A stretch of DNA of 64,000 nt from Cladochytrium replicatum (GCA_025526935.1 JAHLKD010000047.1:186001-250000), one strand, 5' to 3'. Numbered from the stretch's first letter, positions 46,250 to 57,838 are shown. The notes: generated by a model not told the origin, from the letters alone. A program made the numbers and translations.

Positions 46250-48760
46250 GTGGGGAGTAGGTTGAGTTGGCTACGAATGATGGGGAGTGAAGATGAATCT
46301 GCTGATCCCTTTGGGAGGAATCAAGCTGTTGAAACACCACCCAACCTCTCAAACTTCTCAACTTCTCTGCCAGTCACAATCCAAGCTCAAGAAACACATC
46401 AGGAGGCACTGCTCAGTGGTATGAGAATTGGAACATATTGGCACACATCCCAAATGAGCTGTTTTCGCTGGATCGGGAGCCGAATGGCAAGGGCAAGCAG
46501 AAGAGAGGAATCATTCAAGAAGACAGAGACGACGAGGACAATTACGGTTTGTACATGCAATAAACTTTACATTGTCAGAGGTCTCATCTCTGTGCCTTCT
46601 TACCACCACAACAACTCCAAGACAATGCTGAACTTGGTGAGTCTCATTCAATTCACCTCTACATCCAACTACCAAAAATGTTCCTAAATAGCTGATGTCG
46701 AAACAAGTTCCCAGCTACTCTCTCGATCCAAGCGCACAGACAATTGCTGCAGCTCCTGTAAACAAGACGGGCCACAAAACAACCTGAAGCAAGAAGTGCG
46801 CTATTACATCGGCCTCGACAAATTTTCAAATCTACTATCCGGGTACCATCCACTTCAAGCGCATATTTGGAACCAATGGACTTGGATGAGAACAACACTG
46901 CAGGTGAGCAATATCACATGAATTTGTGAGATTAGGCAGCTCTAATTCAAAGTCTACCAGAGGGGGAAAGTGGCAACAAGAATGACAGTGAGAGAGGTGA
47001 GAGACTCCAAGAATGTTTGCTGCATCTAGATTTCTATCATGGCAACATCCTAAGGACTGAGAGCTCGGAGTATCTCCGTGCAGCTGCGTGACACAGCTAT
47101 TGATGCTCTCTTGGGAACTCCTCTGGCAAAGAAGGGGCGTGTCAAGCGGGACGACGTCTTTGTCAAAAATTACTGCATCAAGATTGGCATCGAGAAGGTC
47201 ATTATGGATGGTCGCCTGATTCCAGTCATTCAAAATGTTGCCGCCAAATGAGGAGGCTTTCTCTTATCATGTCAATAACCCTTCAGCAGACTGATGGAAG
47301 GGTTGACATTGCCCCAAAGGATTTCAAAAAGTCAGTTTGCTGCTTTGATCTGCCAAATTCGAATGCCACAACAAAGGATTAAGCTCCTGGAGGAGCGCAA
47401 CAACACCTTTGCCACAGCTGTGGTATCAGCTGTTGACTCTCTTCGTAATGATAGAGCTGAATTTCCGGACCTCTCATACTTGAACAATGCTCTTGTGGAG
47501 TTGGAGAAATGTGGTCGACCAATTTCTCTAACCATGTCTATGAATGTCCCAAGATTCGTGGTGATGTAGGAAAGTGGAGGCCATGGAGGTCTTTCCCCAA
47601 CATCAGCCAAGCAGCAATGGAGCCAAATTTGCGCTTGCTTTGAAAAACTGGGTGTAACTGACGTTAAAGAGGATGATGAAGGTCAGGATGAGGATGGCAA
47701 TGAGTACAATTTCAAGAATGTCAGTGATTCGAGTGAAAGAGGGGACCCCACTGAGTGCTGATCAGTGAGATTGACTTTGGTGTAGATGACGACTTGGATG
47801 ATGGCACCTTCAAGACTGATTTGTTTGTGGAAGTACTTGCTCAGCAGCTTGATTCCATGCTCCCTTACCTCCCAGTCCCACACAACCCTCGCAGGCTCGA
47901 CGACAAAGTCATCCAAAAGAACTGGACATTCTATGGTATGTTTGAATGATTGACACATTTGCCTTACTGAATCCCACTTCTTTATCAACAGTTCCCTTGA
48001 TATATTCAATTACAGACACTGTCACCAGAACACCTCCGCTAGTCCATGCACTCTGACAGCAGGCCAGGGACAATGTCAAGTTCGCCCACCAAAGCGAAAG
48101 CTCTGTCCCATTTTGAGCTTTACGCTGAAAAACTTTCCTATCGACGGAAAGCAGCTCATTGAGCTATACATGAGGTGCAAGAAGCAGCATCCTGAGGACG
48201 ATGACCTCCCAACAATCAAAGACATGGAGTCAGCTGAATTGTACGAGCTGTGGGTCAACTGTGTGTTCCACAAGATCACACTTCCAGATGCCCATGTACG
48301 CGATTCGGCAACTGGAAGTATCATCACAGACAGGGTGTCAGTTTCAATTCATCGTAGGAAAGGCAAGATCAAGGACTCGTCTCATCACCATCCAGATTAT
48401 GTGCCTTGGGACAAAGCGACGAAGCGCTTTGCTTGTCCGGAGGTTGGTATTGGAATGATTTGTATGCCAAATATACTGAAACACTCTTTCTGTTGCAGAC
48501 GCACTTCCAACCCACTCACTTTGTGCTAGGTGCCGATCCTGGAAAAGGGGACATCCGATTTACCGGCTCCCAAGTCCAGGACACCTGTACCACCCCAAAA
48601 GTCAATTTCCGGTACAGCTTTGCCGAGTATTATCAACGCGCAAACATCAGCTTAGCGCTAAAGTTCGATATGATCGCGATGTGTTGCGTGTGGTGACAGG
48701 ACATGCTGGCTTCACGCTGTGGATCATATCTTCTTGGACTCTGGATGATTGAACTCTTCT
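46250..48760 (+). mobile_element. decayed Fanzor/TnpB-like nuclease element
   Basis: A run of plus-strand protein fragments in changing frames spans about 2.5 kb. In order: NILAHIPNELFSLDREPN (about 46,430); DTAIDALLGTPLAKKGRVKR (about 47,090); RMPQQRIKLLEERNNTFATA (about 47,365); LPYLPVPHNPRRLDDKVIQK (about 47,860); PLIYSITDTVTRTPPLVHAL (about 47,995); SFTLKNFPIDGKQLIELYMR (48,116); GSIITDRVSVSIH (about 48,314); FVLGADPGKGD (48,520-48,552); YSFAEYYQRANI (about 48,613). The order NPRR/NWxFY, ITIDT-like, I-TDG-VSVSI-like, DPG and S-x-EYY-like is what I associate with eukaryotic TnpB relatives (Fanzor), where DPG is the first RuvC aspartate. Several stops and frameshifts show decay. RuvC-II, RuvC-III and the zinc ribbon were not found, nor were terminal repeats. 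Confidence 0.5.
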
Positions 48761-48941
48761 TCAGCTAAACTCTTTGTTCATTTCAAAATTGTATCAACCC
48801 ACATAGTCAGTCCAGTCCACCGAGGTCGTCATAGTAACCAAACCAAGCTCTTACACGCCGCAAAGAAGCAAAGCAAAAGGGGAAAACCGCACATTGGCAA
48901 ACTGCCATCTAAATTCCTTATCCATCCTTCAATCATCAGCT

Positions 48942-50220
48942 TCAGTAGTATTGGCCTCCCTGACCAGAGTATCCTTGTTGTTGTTGCTGGGGGTAGGCTG
49001 CCTGCTGCTGCTGAACATACCCAGGTTGCACATACGCTCCTTGGTACGCAGCACCGGCTGCCGAAGTTGGTGGGTATGCTCCTGCTGGCGCCTGAACGTA
49101 CTCTGCTCCTCCGTAACCATAAGCTGCATCCGCCCCGGTCGCTGCAACACCACCATATGCCGGATCCTGGTAGTAGTAACCAGCCTGCTGCTGCGGCTGC
49201 TGCGATGGGTCGATGTAAGCGTTCTGCTGATAGGCAGCCGAAGTCGTCGGAACAATGACTCCAGGCGAGGTCGGACGTCCAGCTCCATACACTCCCATCG
49301 CAACCGCACCACCTGCAGCCACTGCGGGAGAAAGCGGGCGCTGCTGCTGATACTGGGCTGCGTGCTGAGCGTCGTACACGTTTCCGTACTCGTCCTGGTA
49401 AGCAACGACCCCTTCCGCCTGCTGTCCCGGCAAAAGCTGCGTCTGCGAAGTGTACGTGCTTCCATACGCCTGCCCAAATCCTCCAGAAGCCAACGCAGCA
49501 TTTCCAGAACTGCTTCCTCCACCAGTATTGTTGTAGCTGGATGGTGAAGTCGCATCCGCCGCGTGCTGCTGCTGCCACCGCTTCTCTCGTCGCTCAGCTT
49601 CCTCCCCAGTTTTCTTAAGACGGTTCCAGATAAATAATCCACCTGCCGCCAACAGACCGAAACCAAGCACCGCACCAACTGCAATCAGTGCAGTCCTAAC
49701 TGTGCTGCTGAGCCCATTACCACCCCCACCACTACCACCTGTGGTAGGTGACGAAGTCGAAACATCAGTACCAGTTGAGGATGCCGACGGAGATCCGCTG
49801 GTGGTAGTAGTCGCAGAGGAAGCGCTGGTGGCTGCACTAGTAGCTCCAGTAGTTGCAGCAACGGTGGTCGTGCTTTTTGTATGAGCATCATTTGAAAGTG
49901 TAAGCAATAGTCTGAACTCTTTTGAAATAACCTCATTGGACTTACGTTGTACTACATACGGTGGTGTTCGATCATCGAATGAAATAATGAAACAGTATAT
50001 TTTAGCCGCTCCAAACAAAACAATCCGGAGTAACTTACGTCGTCGTGGTAGTGGTCGATATTCGCGGCGACGGGGACGGAGAAGGGGAAGGGGATGGTGA
50101 TGGCGATGGGGACGGCGACGGAGAAGTTGCCGCCGATGAAGTGATGGCGGTTCCCTGAGCATTAGCAGAAGCAGCCAGAGCGGCCAGGACAACGAAAGCG
50201 TATACCGCCTGGAATTTCAT
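48942..50220 (-). CDS. single-pass Ser/Thr/Pro-rich cell-surface protein with Tyr/Gln-rich cytosolic tail
   Basis: Model: exon 50220-50039, a possible 6-base exon 49951-49946, and exon 49872-48942 (372 aa, or 370 without the micro-exon; both in frame). The layout is a signal peptide (MKFQAVYAFVVLAALAASANA), then an SPSPSP repeat and a TTTT/Ser-rich ectodomain of about 110 residues, then a GGSGGGG hinge. A transmembrane helix (TALIAVGAVLGFGLLAAGGL) follows, then a WNRLKK stop-transfer and a long tail rich in Tyr, Gln, Ala and Gly (AYPQQQQQGYSGQGG at the end). This resembles the plan of fungal wall sensors (Mid2/WSC type) but has no WSC domain, so sensor function is only a guess. Confidence 0.78.
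49946..49951 (-). other. candidate 6-base micro-exon
   Basis: On the minus strand, an ag acceptor, TACAAC and gtaagt lie inside what would otherwise be a 166-base intron. Inclusion adds two residues in the Thr tract and keeps phase 2 on both sides. It splits the long intron into about 87 and 73 bases, the size usual here. Confidence 0.4.
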
Positions 50221-50514
50221 GTCGATGGTTATAGATGGTTAGCCAGTAACTCGGTGTCGAACAGAAATGGAAGAAGCCGAAACACACACAAAGTTCAGGT
50301 GTCTCGCAACCTGCAACGGGGCGGGAGATCAGTATAATTGCTGTTGTCGACACTGCCACTGCCAAGATCATTGGTCAAAAAAACTGCGTGTTCTGTTCGA
50401 AAAAGCATCAAGTTAACCCAATAAATCTACACGCACACGCACAAACACACTATAAATATGGATATGGGCTGTATTGTCCCATCACGCTGAAGGTCGGAAA
50501 CGTGCTCAGAATGG

Positions 50515-51075
50515 TTACTGAACAACCATGGCCTCTTCCGTCGTTGATGGTCGAGTGCTTGCTCGCCCGAGTCCAACCGCAGCTTCCGCCTCTTTCTGTG
50601 TGTATGCAGGCACCTTTAGCACCTTCACCCTAACAAATTTCAATATTCAGCTGAAACTCTCATTCCGCTTTCCGTCCGTCCATGTGTACCTCTTCTTGTG
50701 CACCTTTGTATTCAAATGAGCCTGCAGCGCCAAATCCGAAACGAAATGCTTTGCGCACTGAGAAAAAGTCGATCAAAATAGTTAGTTGTTCTCTTGGTTG
50801 AAAGATTTTGGTGGGCCTACGTGAATGCAGTAGTGGTTCCCTCCGCCAGGAAGGTCCTCATCGAGCTCCTTCAAAATTTTCTGCTCCTTCTCCAACCGTT
50901 CCGGGTACGCCATGTCCTCCTGGATTTGGTCGAGGTCCTTTGTTCTTGCACGGGTTCTGCTTGCACGCTTAACGTCACGAATTCTGCATAAGACGAGGTT
51001 TAGAAGAATACACTCTTGTTGGAAATTGGTACTTTACCGTCCATGCTGCCGCTTTCGTCCTACTTTGGGTCCCAT
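50515..51075 (-). CDS. BUD20: BUD20/ZNF593-type zinc-finger 60S ribosome export factor
   Basis: Bud20 is a shuttling factor of pre-60S ribosomal particles. Exons are 51075-51038, 50983-50821, 50757-50690 and 50629-50515 (127 aa). The N-terminus is basic (MGPKVGRKRQHGRIRDVKRA). The conserved linker RTKDLDQIQEDM and DLPGGGNHYCIHC lead into a C2H2 finger completed by C-x2-C, HFVSDLALQAHLNTKVHKKR. The family tail KVPAYTQKEAEAAVG follows. The 3' splice at 50630-50689 is needed, since without it the frame stops right after the finger. Length and block order match yeast Bud20 and human ZNF593. Confidence 0.92.
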
Positions 51076-51403
51076 GCCGCAAAACAATATTTTCTGGCAG
51101 GTTGCTGTGCCGGTGGCGCCGTTGCAGTTCACCACTTCCAATATTGCACTTTATGTATTGAATGTCAAGAATTCTTTTCATTCTCCAAGCAGTCGAAAAT
51201 TAGCTCATACGACTTCCCTCCACTAATAAGCTCATTGATGAGTGTTATCAAACATCGTTAAAACATTGGAACAAAATTTTGCGTGATTGTGGTGCAGCGC
51301 TCATGTGTCCATAAGGACTGTTGTGAAGTTCCCCGCATATATTCCACCGCCGAAATTACCGAATTCTCAGTCTTTCTTAAGGATTAGAAACGAATAAGCC
51401 TAC

Positions 51404-52440
51404 GTGAAAGTTTCCGATGAGGTCGGCTTGAACCAATTCTTGCTACCAAATGAAGTGAGATCTCAAACTCGAAGGGGTCCCATCCATTTTGGAGAAGCTC
51501 GAGTAGAGCAGCGTTATCTCACATCGAGCAATGGTCCAGTACGCGTGTTCGGGATCAATGGTGCTAGTGAAAGTAGCTCATCTCCCAAAGTCGAAGTCAA
51601 AACTTTGAACGCACCGGTTACTTTGAGCCGCGTTTCCGAAGTTTCAAAGCTTTCAGTGAAAACCAGCAACGCCAAAGTGGTTGCGGAAGACCTCGACGTG
51701 ACTACATCCATTGTGGCAAACTTCGCTAAAGATCACCACCGACAACGGCGAAATTGTCGCCTCCCGGATATGCGGATACGTCGCACTCGCCCTGGTGACT
51801 TCGAACGAAAAGTACTCATGCTTTGACGTTAACTCCCGAGTCGCTGTGGAAACGGAAGCGAAGTCTCGCGATGTCACCTCGAACTCTGCTTGCGGTGTTG
51901 AAGAAACGTACGGCCTTCATTCTGTGCGGATCCAGACGTCGAACGGTGCGGTGAAATTCGTCGGCGCGACAGCGGTGATCTCAGCAAGAAGAAGGACACG
52001 GAGACAGTGAACTTGCAGAACCTCACCGTCGGGAGCGCACTGACCGTGGCTCCGAACTCGGGAAGCGTGAAGGCGGGAAGCAGTGATAACCCGATTCAGT
52101 TTGGTGCTTCGATAGGCAAGGCGAAGAGAAGTATGGATGTCAAAGTATCCGATGTATCAAGTTGTACACGGCAACGTTTTGTGATAACTTGGCCCCCGAA
52201 TGCTCTGATCATCTGTCAATGCACACACAGCCATCTTCATACACCGGTTCCTTCGATATTCGAACTTCGAACGATGAACACAACGAGGTGTCCTCTGTAG
52301 GCGGCAACATTACCATGCTTAAATTTAGCCCTTCGAAGAAAATCAGATACAAGGGTAGTTCAAACTCTGTTCAATCAGGAAGATGAACGTTCACACGAGC
52401 TCTGGTGGTGTCACCCCCAATTTTGCATAATTGCACTCGG
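51404..52440 (+). pseudogene. decayed, N-terminally missing copy of the neighbouring repeat protein
   Basis: Frames covering 51404-51710, 51711-52007, 52007-52150 and 52190-52385 together match the beta-repeat part and C-terminus of the intact gene at 52585-54571. Examples: ITTDNGEIVASRICGYVALA against IYTSNGKISASRVYGYVIVT; LQNLTVGSALTV against LQELTIGNILSV; SGSVKAGSSDNPI against SGSVKAGRGERPV. The cytosolic and membrane part is absent and at least three frame changes occur, so it is a relic of a tandem duplicate. Confidence 0.7.
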
Positions 52441-52584
52441 TTATTTTCTAATTTCTGAAGAAGTTAAATCGGTGAGAGCCTGTGGCTTGACATCCGCGGT
52501 GTGTTTTGTGGCACGGATCACATATAACCCTGCTTCGCATCCTCGCCGGTGCTCTCGTGATCGCATTCACGTATTCGAAGTGCC

Positions 52585-54571
52585 ATGTCCAACCAAGAAC
52601 ACCCGCCCAGCTACGATGCGGCTGTCTCGTCAACCGGCTCGCGAAACCCCCACATCCGCGTCCAGCAAGCAGCGCTAGAGAAAGCGTCATGGATTACGAA
52701 ATCTGATAACGAGGATGCACCAGAAGTCTCATCTTCAGAAAATGCCCCGCTACTTCCACCGCGCAATGGCGAAATGCGCTCCACCCCGAACTACGGCGCA
52801 TCTGGACCCGTTCCTCCTCACAATGACTCGGTGGTTTACGTACCCCCGTTAGGGGGGAACTCTACAGTGCGCTCTGGAGACATTTCTAGAGGTATTCGGA
52901 TTTGTGAAGTGACGAAGCCCTTCTTGCAAAGGTCTGAACCTCCTTTTCTCACGCATAGGAACCTTTGGATCCGCCCCACCTGTGATTGTGCTCCGTGAGG
53001 CACCCAAGAAGAAGAAATTCAATTGGTGTCTATGCATCTTCGTATTCCTCTTTATTTTAGCGATTTTCGGAAAGTTTGAGAGCACCAGCGTTGTGCGCGG
53101 TGATTGTGCGCATCTCGATCCTTCCAGCAAGGTCCCAACAGTGTTTTCGTTCGAACTTTCAAGCTATTCGACGGGCACGAGTTTGATCATTGAAAAGCCT
53201 AACAGGACCGATCTTGACAGGCTCTCACTTGTAACCATTTGCATATGTTTTTTATTCCCACTACTCACCTGTTTTGCAGGTTTCTGATGTGATAATCGAA
53301 CCAACGAGCGAACCATTCTTCTCTTTCGAGGTTCAGATTGATTCTACTGTGGAAGGATTCAAAATGGTTCAAGACGCATCAGCCAATGGGGTTTACACGT
53401 TGAGACTCCACTACGAGGAACCGTCCGCGGGTGTTCGACGCGATTATGAGTGTGTCAGCATCCGAACTGTTGTAAAAGTTCCAGCATTTGTCGCGAAGCA
53501 GACGCTTTTCTCGATCAAAAACCAAAACGGGTCGGTGAAGGTCGCAAGCGAGTCTGGCATGGCGGACATAGTAATGCCGAAAGAAGTTCGGATCACGAGC
53601 TCTAACGGTTCGATCCGATTCGGACGTGCACATGTCAGTTTGTTGTACCTTACAACGAGCAACGCTCGAGCCGACGTGTTCGGGATTACGGGAACCACCG
53701 CTCGTGTGTCCAACCCCACAGTCGAACTAACTTCGTCCAACGGCGGAGTTTCCATTTCCACAATTTCGGATGTCGTGAACTTTGTGGTGAAAACCACGAA
53801 CGGCAGAGTAGTTGTCGACGACATTACGGTGAACGCGTACCAGAAGTCGCAGCTCCAGATCTACACGAGCAATGGAAAGATTTCAGCAAGTAGAGTCTAC
53901 GGTTATGTTATCGTGACGCTATCGACGTCGAACGAAGCTGTGTCGGTTACAGACCTGGTGGCACCTAGCGAGGCGAGCTGGAACGGGGAGCGTGTCCTCA
54001 CGATCACCACTTCGAACAGCCGATGTGAACTTAATGACGTTCAAAAGTTTGACATCGTGAAAGTGCAGACAACGAATGGGAGTGTCCGGACCAGAAAAGT
54101 GGCCGCGCGTGAAGTGTGGATCTCAACATCAACGGCTTCGGTGGATCTTCAGGAGCTTACCATCGGGAACATTTTGTCTGTTAAAACGACTTCCGGGAGC
54201 GTGAAGGCTGGACGGGGAGAGAGGCCAGTCGCGTTTGATGATTCCATTGCACTTTATTCAAGCAAACAAACTGTTACCGTGTCATCGTCAAGTGGATCCG
54301 TTACTTACTACGCCGTAAGTGAACAACATTGCTTCTCTCGTTTTGTACATGAAGTTGACCCCAAATTTAGCCTTCAACGTACATCGGCGCATTTGATTTG
54401 TCAACTTCCAGCAGTGACAAGGCGGAAGTTCTCTCGAACAGCGCAGATCTTACGCTCACTCAGTCGAGTCGCTCCAAGAAAGTGGGGTATAAAGGTCCCC
54501 TGGACAATTCTCGATCCTCCAAGATTACCCTGCACACGACTTCCAGTGGTGTTGATCTCATTTTTGTGTAA
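52585..54571 (+). CDS. type II membrane protein with PPSY tail and beta-solenoid (DUF4097-like) ectodomain
   Basis: Exons are 52585-52891, 52959-53230, 53280-54314 and 54371-54571 (604 aa). The N-terminal cytosolic part carries HPPSYDAA, a PPxY motif able to bind WW domains (for example of ubiquitin ligases), and ENAPLLPP. A basic KKKK then precedes one transmembrane helix (WCLCIFVFLFILAIFG). The rest is a long array of short strands with recurring TSNG / TTNG / SSNG turns (for example TSSNGSIRFG, TTNGRVVVDD, TSNGKISASR), as in DUF4097 or head-like beta-solenoids. Function unknown; adhesion or wall contact is conceivable. Relatives lie on either side (51404-52440 and 61371-61905). Confidence 0.82.
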
Positions 54572-54843
54572 TCAGATGTTTTCATGTTTTGAGAGCGGTT
54601 ACTTTATGGTATTGTCTATCAAGTTTCATTCCCAATCTCATATGTCTCCTTACCTGGAGTTTCTTTATGTCCCAGTCTATCAACGGGATAGCTCACCTAT
54701 TAAAGCACATCGATTCCAATTAATATCGCTGGATCACACCGTGTCGCGAGCACAATACTTGCTTAATGGTAAAGAAGGCTTTCCTCCCCACTTTGCTGCT
54801 TGCCAGGATGAAGACCTTCGAACCTGGGTCGGCATTTCCACTC

Positions 54844-55234
54844 ATGACGCATCCAGCATCTCCCGAACCCGCCTTTCCTGCAGCTGAGCTCTCATTTACC
54901 ACCAGAACGAACAAAGCACCGCGGTTCTACCTTGTTGGCTGCGGCCCTGGTGACCCTTCTCTCTCGCAACAAAAGTCCTCTTCGCAATCTAACAAAGCCG
55001 AACTCCCTGTCGCCGACCCCCTCCTCCATCCCTCCATGCTCGCCTTCACCCACACGCCAAAATCCTCGTGCGGATATCATGACGGTACGAAAACCCCTTC
55101 CCGCACCACAAACAAACTTGCACCGACTCAGATGCACAATCCGAGATCCTGCTATGGTGCGCTGACGCTCTTCGCGCAGGCAAGTCTGTTGTCAGGTTCA
55201 AGAACGGTGACCTTCAACAGTCTCCAGCATTCCG
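54844..55234 (+). pseudogene. uroporphyrinogen-III C-methyltransferase (SUMT) fragment
   Basis: The frame from ATG 54844 reaches FYLVGCGPGDPSL, the SAM-binding opening of SUMT/CobA/Met1 methyltransferases. One base off comes SLATKVLFAI, then a stop. A further frame gives KAELPVADPLLHPSMLA, corresponding to the family's ADxVVxDRLV-like block, and another gives ALRAGKSVVRFKNGD, the VVRLKGGD-like block. The family parts appear in order but in different frames, and nothing follows after 55,234. The intact enzyme makes precorrin-2 for siroheme. This copy looks dead and truncated. Confidence 0.6.
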
Positions 55235-56335
55235 TTAAGAAAGCGAAAGTAAGCCGGGCCATGAACGTGGACAGAAACGATACTGAGCGATGCACTGAAG
55301 ATGGCTGCGGGTTCATTTTATCACCATAATGCGTGTGATTCACGTAACGGCGGAAGCGCATCAAGTCTTCCGTATTGTTCAACTCTCGCATTTTTAGAGC
55401 CGCGCTGTTTGACCATCCCTGCAACTATTTCAGCGTGGTACGCGATTAACTTGACGGTTTCGGGTTGAGTTCTTTTGCTTCAAGCGATGACTACTTGGAT
55501 CCAAGAGCGATTGCTTCTTTCTGAGAGCCTTGTGTAACTTTGATGCGGCGAGGAGTCTCCAAAATATCATTATCATTTGGTAGGACTTATAAAAGTGGAT
55601 AGTGGAGCCATATTCTTGCATCAAATGCAGCGCTATTGCGAAAACGGAACTTCTGAAATCGAAAAGAGCATATCATAATTGCGTCCCCGAGACAAGATGC
55701 TTGCTCCATGTTTGATTGCGGTTTGAAACTGACCCAGCAAGACATCGAGACCACACCAGGTGATCACTGAAAGTATGTACATTGAGATCAAGTAACGATA
55801 ATAGTTAATTTACAAATTTACCTCTGCAACGGAAGCGGATGCTGAAGAACCCCGATTCCCTTTGTGGGAGCCGCCCACGATGCGTTCAAGGCTTCCATCT
55901 CGGCCGGACGCTCTTACTCTGCGAAGACCAGTCTCGAATGGGAGAAGTTCGGGGTCCCAGCTGGTAACGTTGTTGCAGCCAGTCTCGCCAAGGACACTGT
56001 GCATCTGCTCGGGTGCAGAGCAACCAGAACAGGAGCGGATCAGCCTGGAGGATCAGCGCCGGCCATCAGACGTGTCCGCGTGCTGTTTCGTCTGTTTCTA
56101 TGTCTTTGTAAGCATTGAAAAGACACACGTAAAGTGTTTGCCAAGGAAAATTGCCGGGTAAGCGAACACTTTCATACTTTCACACGGACAGACATGTCAG
56201 CAAACATGATGTGCTGTTGACGTTTTGATGGGATTGATGGGGTTTCTTAATACGTTGAAAAAAACAAATGGAACGCACAGCACTGTTTCGAGTTTGCGTA
56301 CAAAAAACCGTAAGGTCCAATGTTCGTTCCACAAA
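55235..56335. other. intergenic region with one gene-like fragment
   Basis: At about 55,857-56,000 (+) a stretch reads VGAAHDAFKASISAGRSYSA, then TSLEWEKFGVPAGN and ASLAKDTVHLLG. It looks like real protein but is not flanked by a usable start and ends in low-quality sequence. No family recognised. The remainder shows nothing. Confidence 0.35.
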
Positions 56336-57439
56336 TCAGACTGGCGATATCGCTTCGGCTGTTTTCTCTTCTTTGGGCTGCTTCTCTCTCGCAATCGTTT
56401 TCGAAGTCGAGGTGGCCACGTCAGTTTGCTGCGAAGGCCCACTTTTGCTCGATGCGTGTGACTCGTGCGGGACAACGCCTAGATAGTCCAGCACGGTTGG
56501 CGGCAAAAACATTGGCCCAATGATGGAGAGGTTCCCGATAGTAAACACGATCAGGTGCGAGATACCCCTGAACGTTCCACACAGGCCATTCATAGCAGTC
56601 AAAAAGTAGTCCTGGAACGTCGGGTCGTATGCCTGGATCGCACGGTTGATGGTCGGGAACGACCACAGCACAAAGTACTGTATTATGTACAGCGACGTGC
56701 AAAACAGGAACCTTTCCATCTTCCTGTTACGTTTCTGTCCACTGTTCATTAATTTGATCTCTTTGCGGATGCCCACGACGACTTTCACGATGATCCCAAA
56801 GGCCGTAGCGGATATCACGAATGCAATCCATGTCGGGACGTAGAGCGTCTCGAGGAGAAGGTCGCCCCAGGCCGCACGCATCGAGCACCACATGTACCTG
56901 CTCCCGATAATCGGACCAAGTTTATCGTTCTTGATGAAAGGCACCGGGATGAAGACTATGAAGGGGACAATCCACGCAAGGAGATGGTAGTAGAGGATTT
57001 TCTTCTCGAGGTCGGTCCATTTGCGTACGACAACTAGATAAACGTTTACTGCAAGGAATGTGATCCAAAAGGTGTCGGTCATGGCAAAGTATAGAATGAG
57101 GACTCCTTGGATCTGGCAGAGAGGACTGGTGTCACCAGCCAACGGCCCCCAGCGGGCGATGAACCACATCGCGGTGTAAATCAGGTTGCTCCACTCTGTA
57201 GTTGATGTTTGGAGGTTCCAGAGCAATGCACAAGTAAGGGAGCGCGAATTTGATGAGAAGGAAAAGGTACAAGAAGCTCAATTACCAGTATTGTAAATGA
57301 GCCGGTTTTGAATCGTCTGAAGACTTTTCGTGCGCCAAAACAATGTGATCAGAACAACCGAGCACATGAATGATATTGGTGCAGTGATTCGCAATGCGAG
57401 CACGATGCTGTCATAGTCGGCCAATGTGAGCTTTGCCAT
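56336..57439 (-). CDS. seven-transmembrane receptor (cAMP-receptor/class E-like GPCR)
   Basis: Exons are 57439-57286 and 57195-56336 (337 aa). Seven hydrophobic segments are seen, starting with ITAPISFMCSVVLITLFW. Next are LIYTAMWFIARWG, VLILYFAMTDTFWITFLAVNVYLVVV, LLAWIVPFIVFIPV, TWIAFVISATAFGIIVKVVV, FLFCTSLYIIQYFVLWSFP and GISHLIVFTIGNLSIIGPMF. A conserved-looking Cys (SPLCQIQG) at helix 3 and a Cys in the second outer loop (WCSMRAAWGD) could form the usual disulfide. The basic third inner loop (NSGQKRNRKMER) fits G-protein coupling. The tail is Ser/Lys/Glu rich. The pattern recalls Dictyostelium cAMP-like and Git3-like receptors, but the subclass is a guess. Confidence 0.75.
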
Positions 57440-57604
57440 TGTCCCGTTTCTCTCAGATTTTGTCCTGTAGATCGATTGTGGGTTTAACACCGTCAGAAAT
57501 ATCCATTTTATTCGGACCAGAGAAAAGCGTGATTGGCTTTAGATTTCGCTGTTTATTCCATTTTTGAACCTATGATTCGCAATGCTCTGGTATGACAACT
57601 CCTG

Positions 57605-57838
57605 CTAACGTGCAGAATTGAGGATAGTCTTTCCTAAACCCATACCCATCTTCCCAAAGCCATAGACTACAACCCCCAACATATCTCTCACGCTGACATC
57701 CATTCCAGCCGAGATCATCTCTGGACCAGTCTCAGCACAGATCCAGGACTGTAGATTCCTCCCGCAAACCTGTCGAATATTGGGGCCCTGAGTGTCTACG
57801 GTGCCATTACATCTAACACTGAGGTTGCTGATCTGCAC
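57605..57838 (-). CDS. small ORF or terminal exon, unrecognised
   Basis: A frame of about 78 codons reads QISNLSVRCNGTVDTQGPN and ends GKMGMGLGKTILNSAR. It holds four cysteines, an N-glycosylation site and a Gly/Met-rich end, so it could be the last exon of a secreted or membrane protein. There is no ATG and no obvious upstream exon. Confidence 0.3.
   Translation of the reverse strand: MQISNLSVRCNGTVDTQGPNIRQVCGRNLQSWICAETGPEMISAGMDVSVRDMLGVVVYGFGKMGMGLGKTILNSAR

Noticed and set aside
48829-49684. Two long overlapping minus ORFs in other frames within the Ser/Thr-rich protein gene
   Set aside because: Repetitive Gln/Tyr/Ala codons leave all frames open; only one frame has a signal peptide and a transmembrane helix in proper order.
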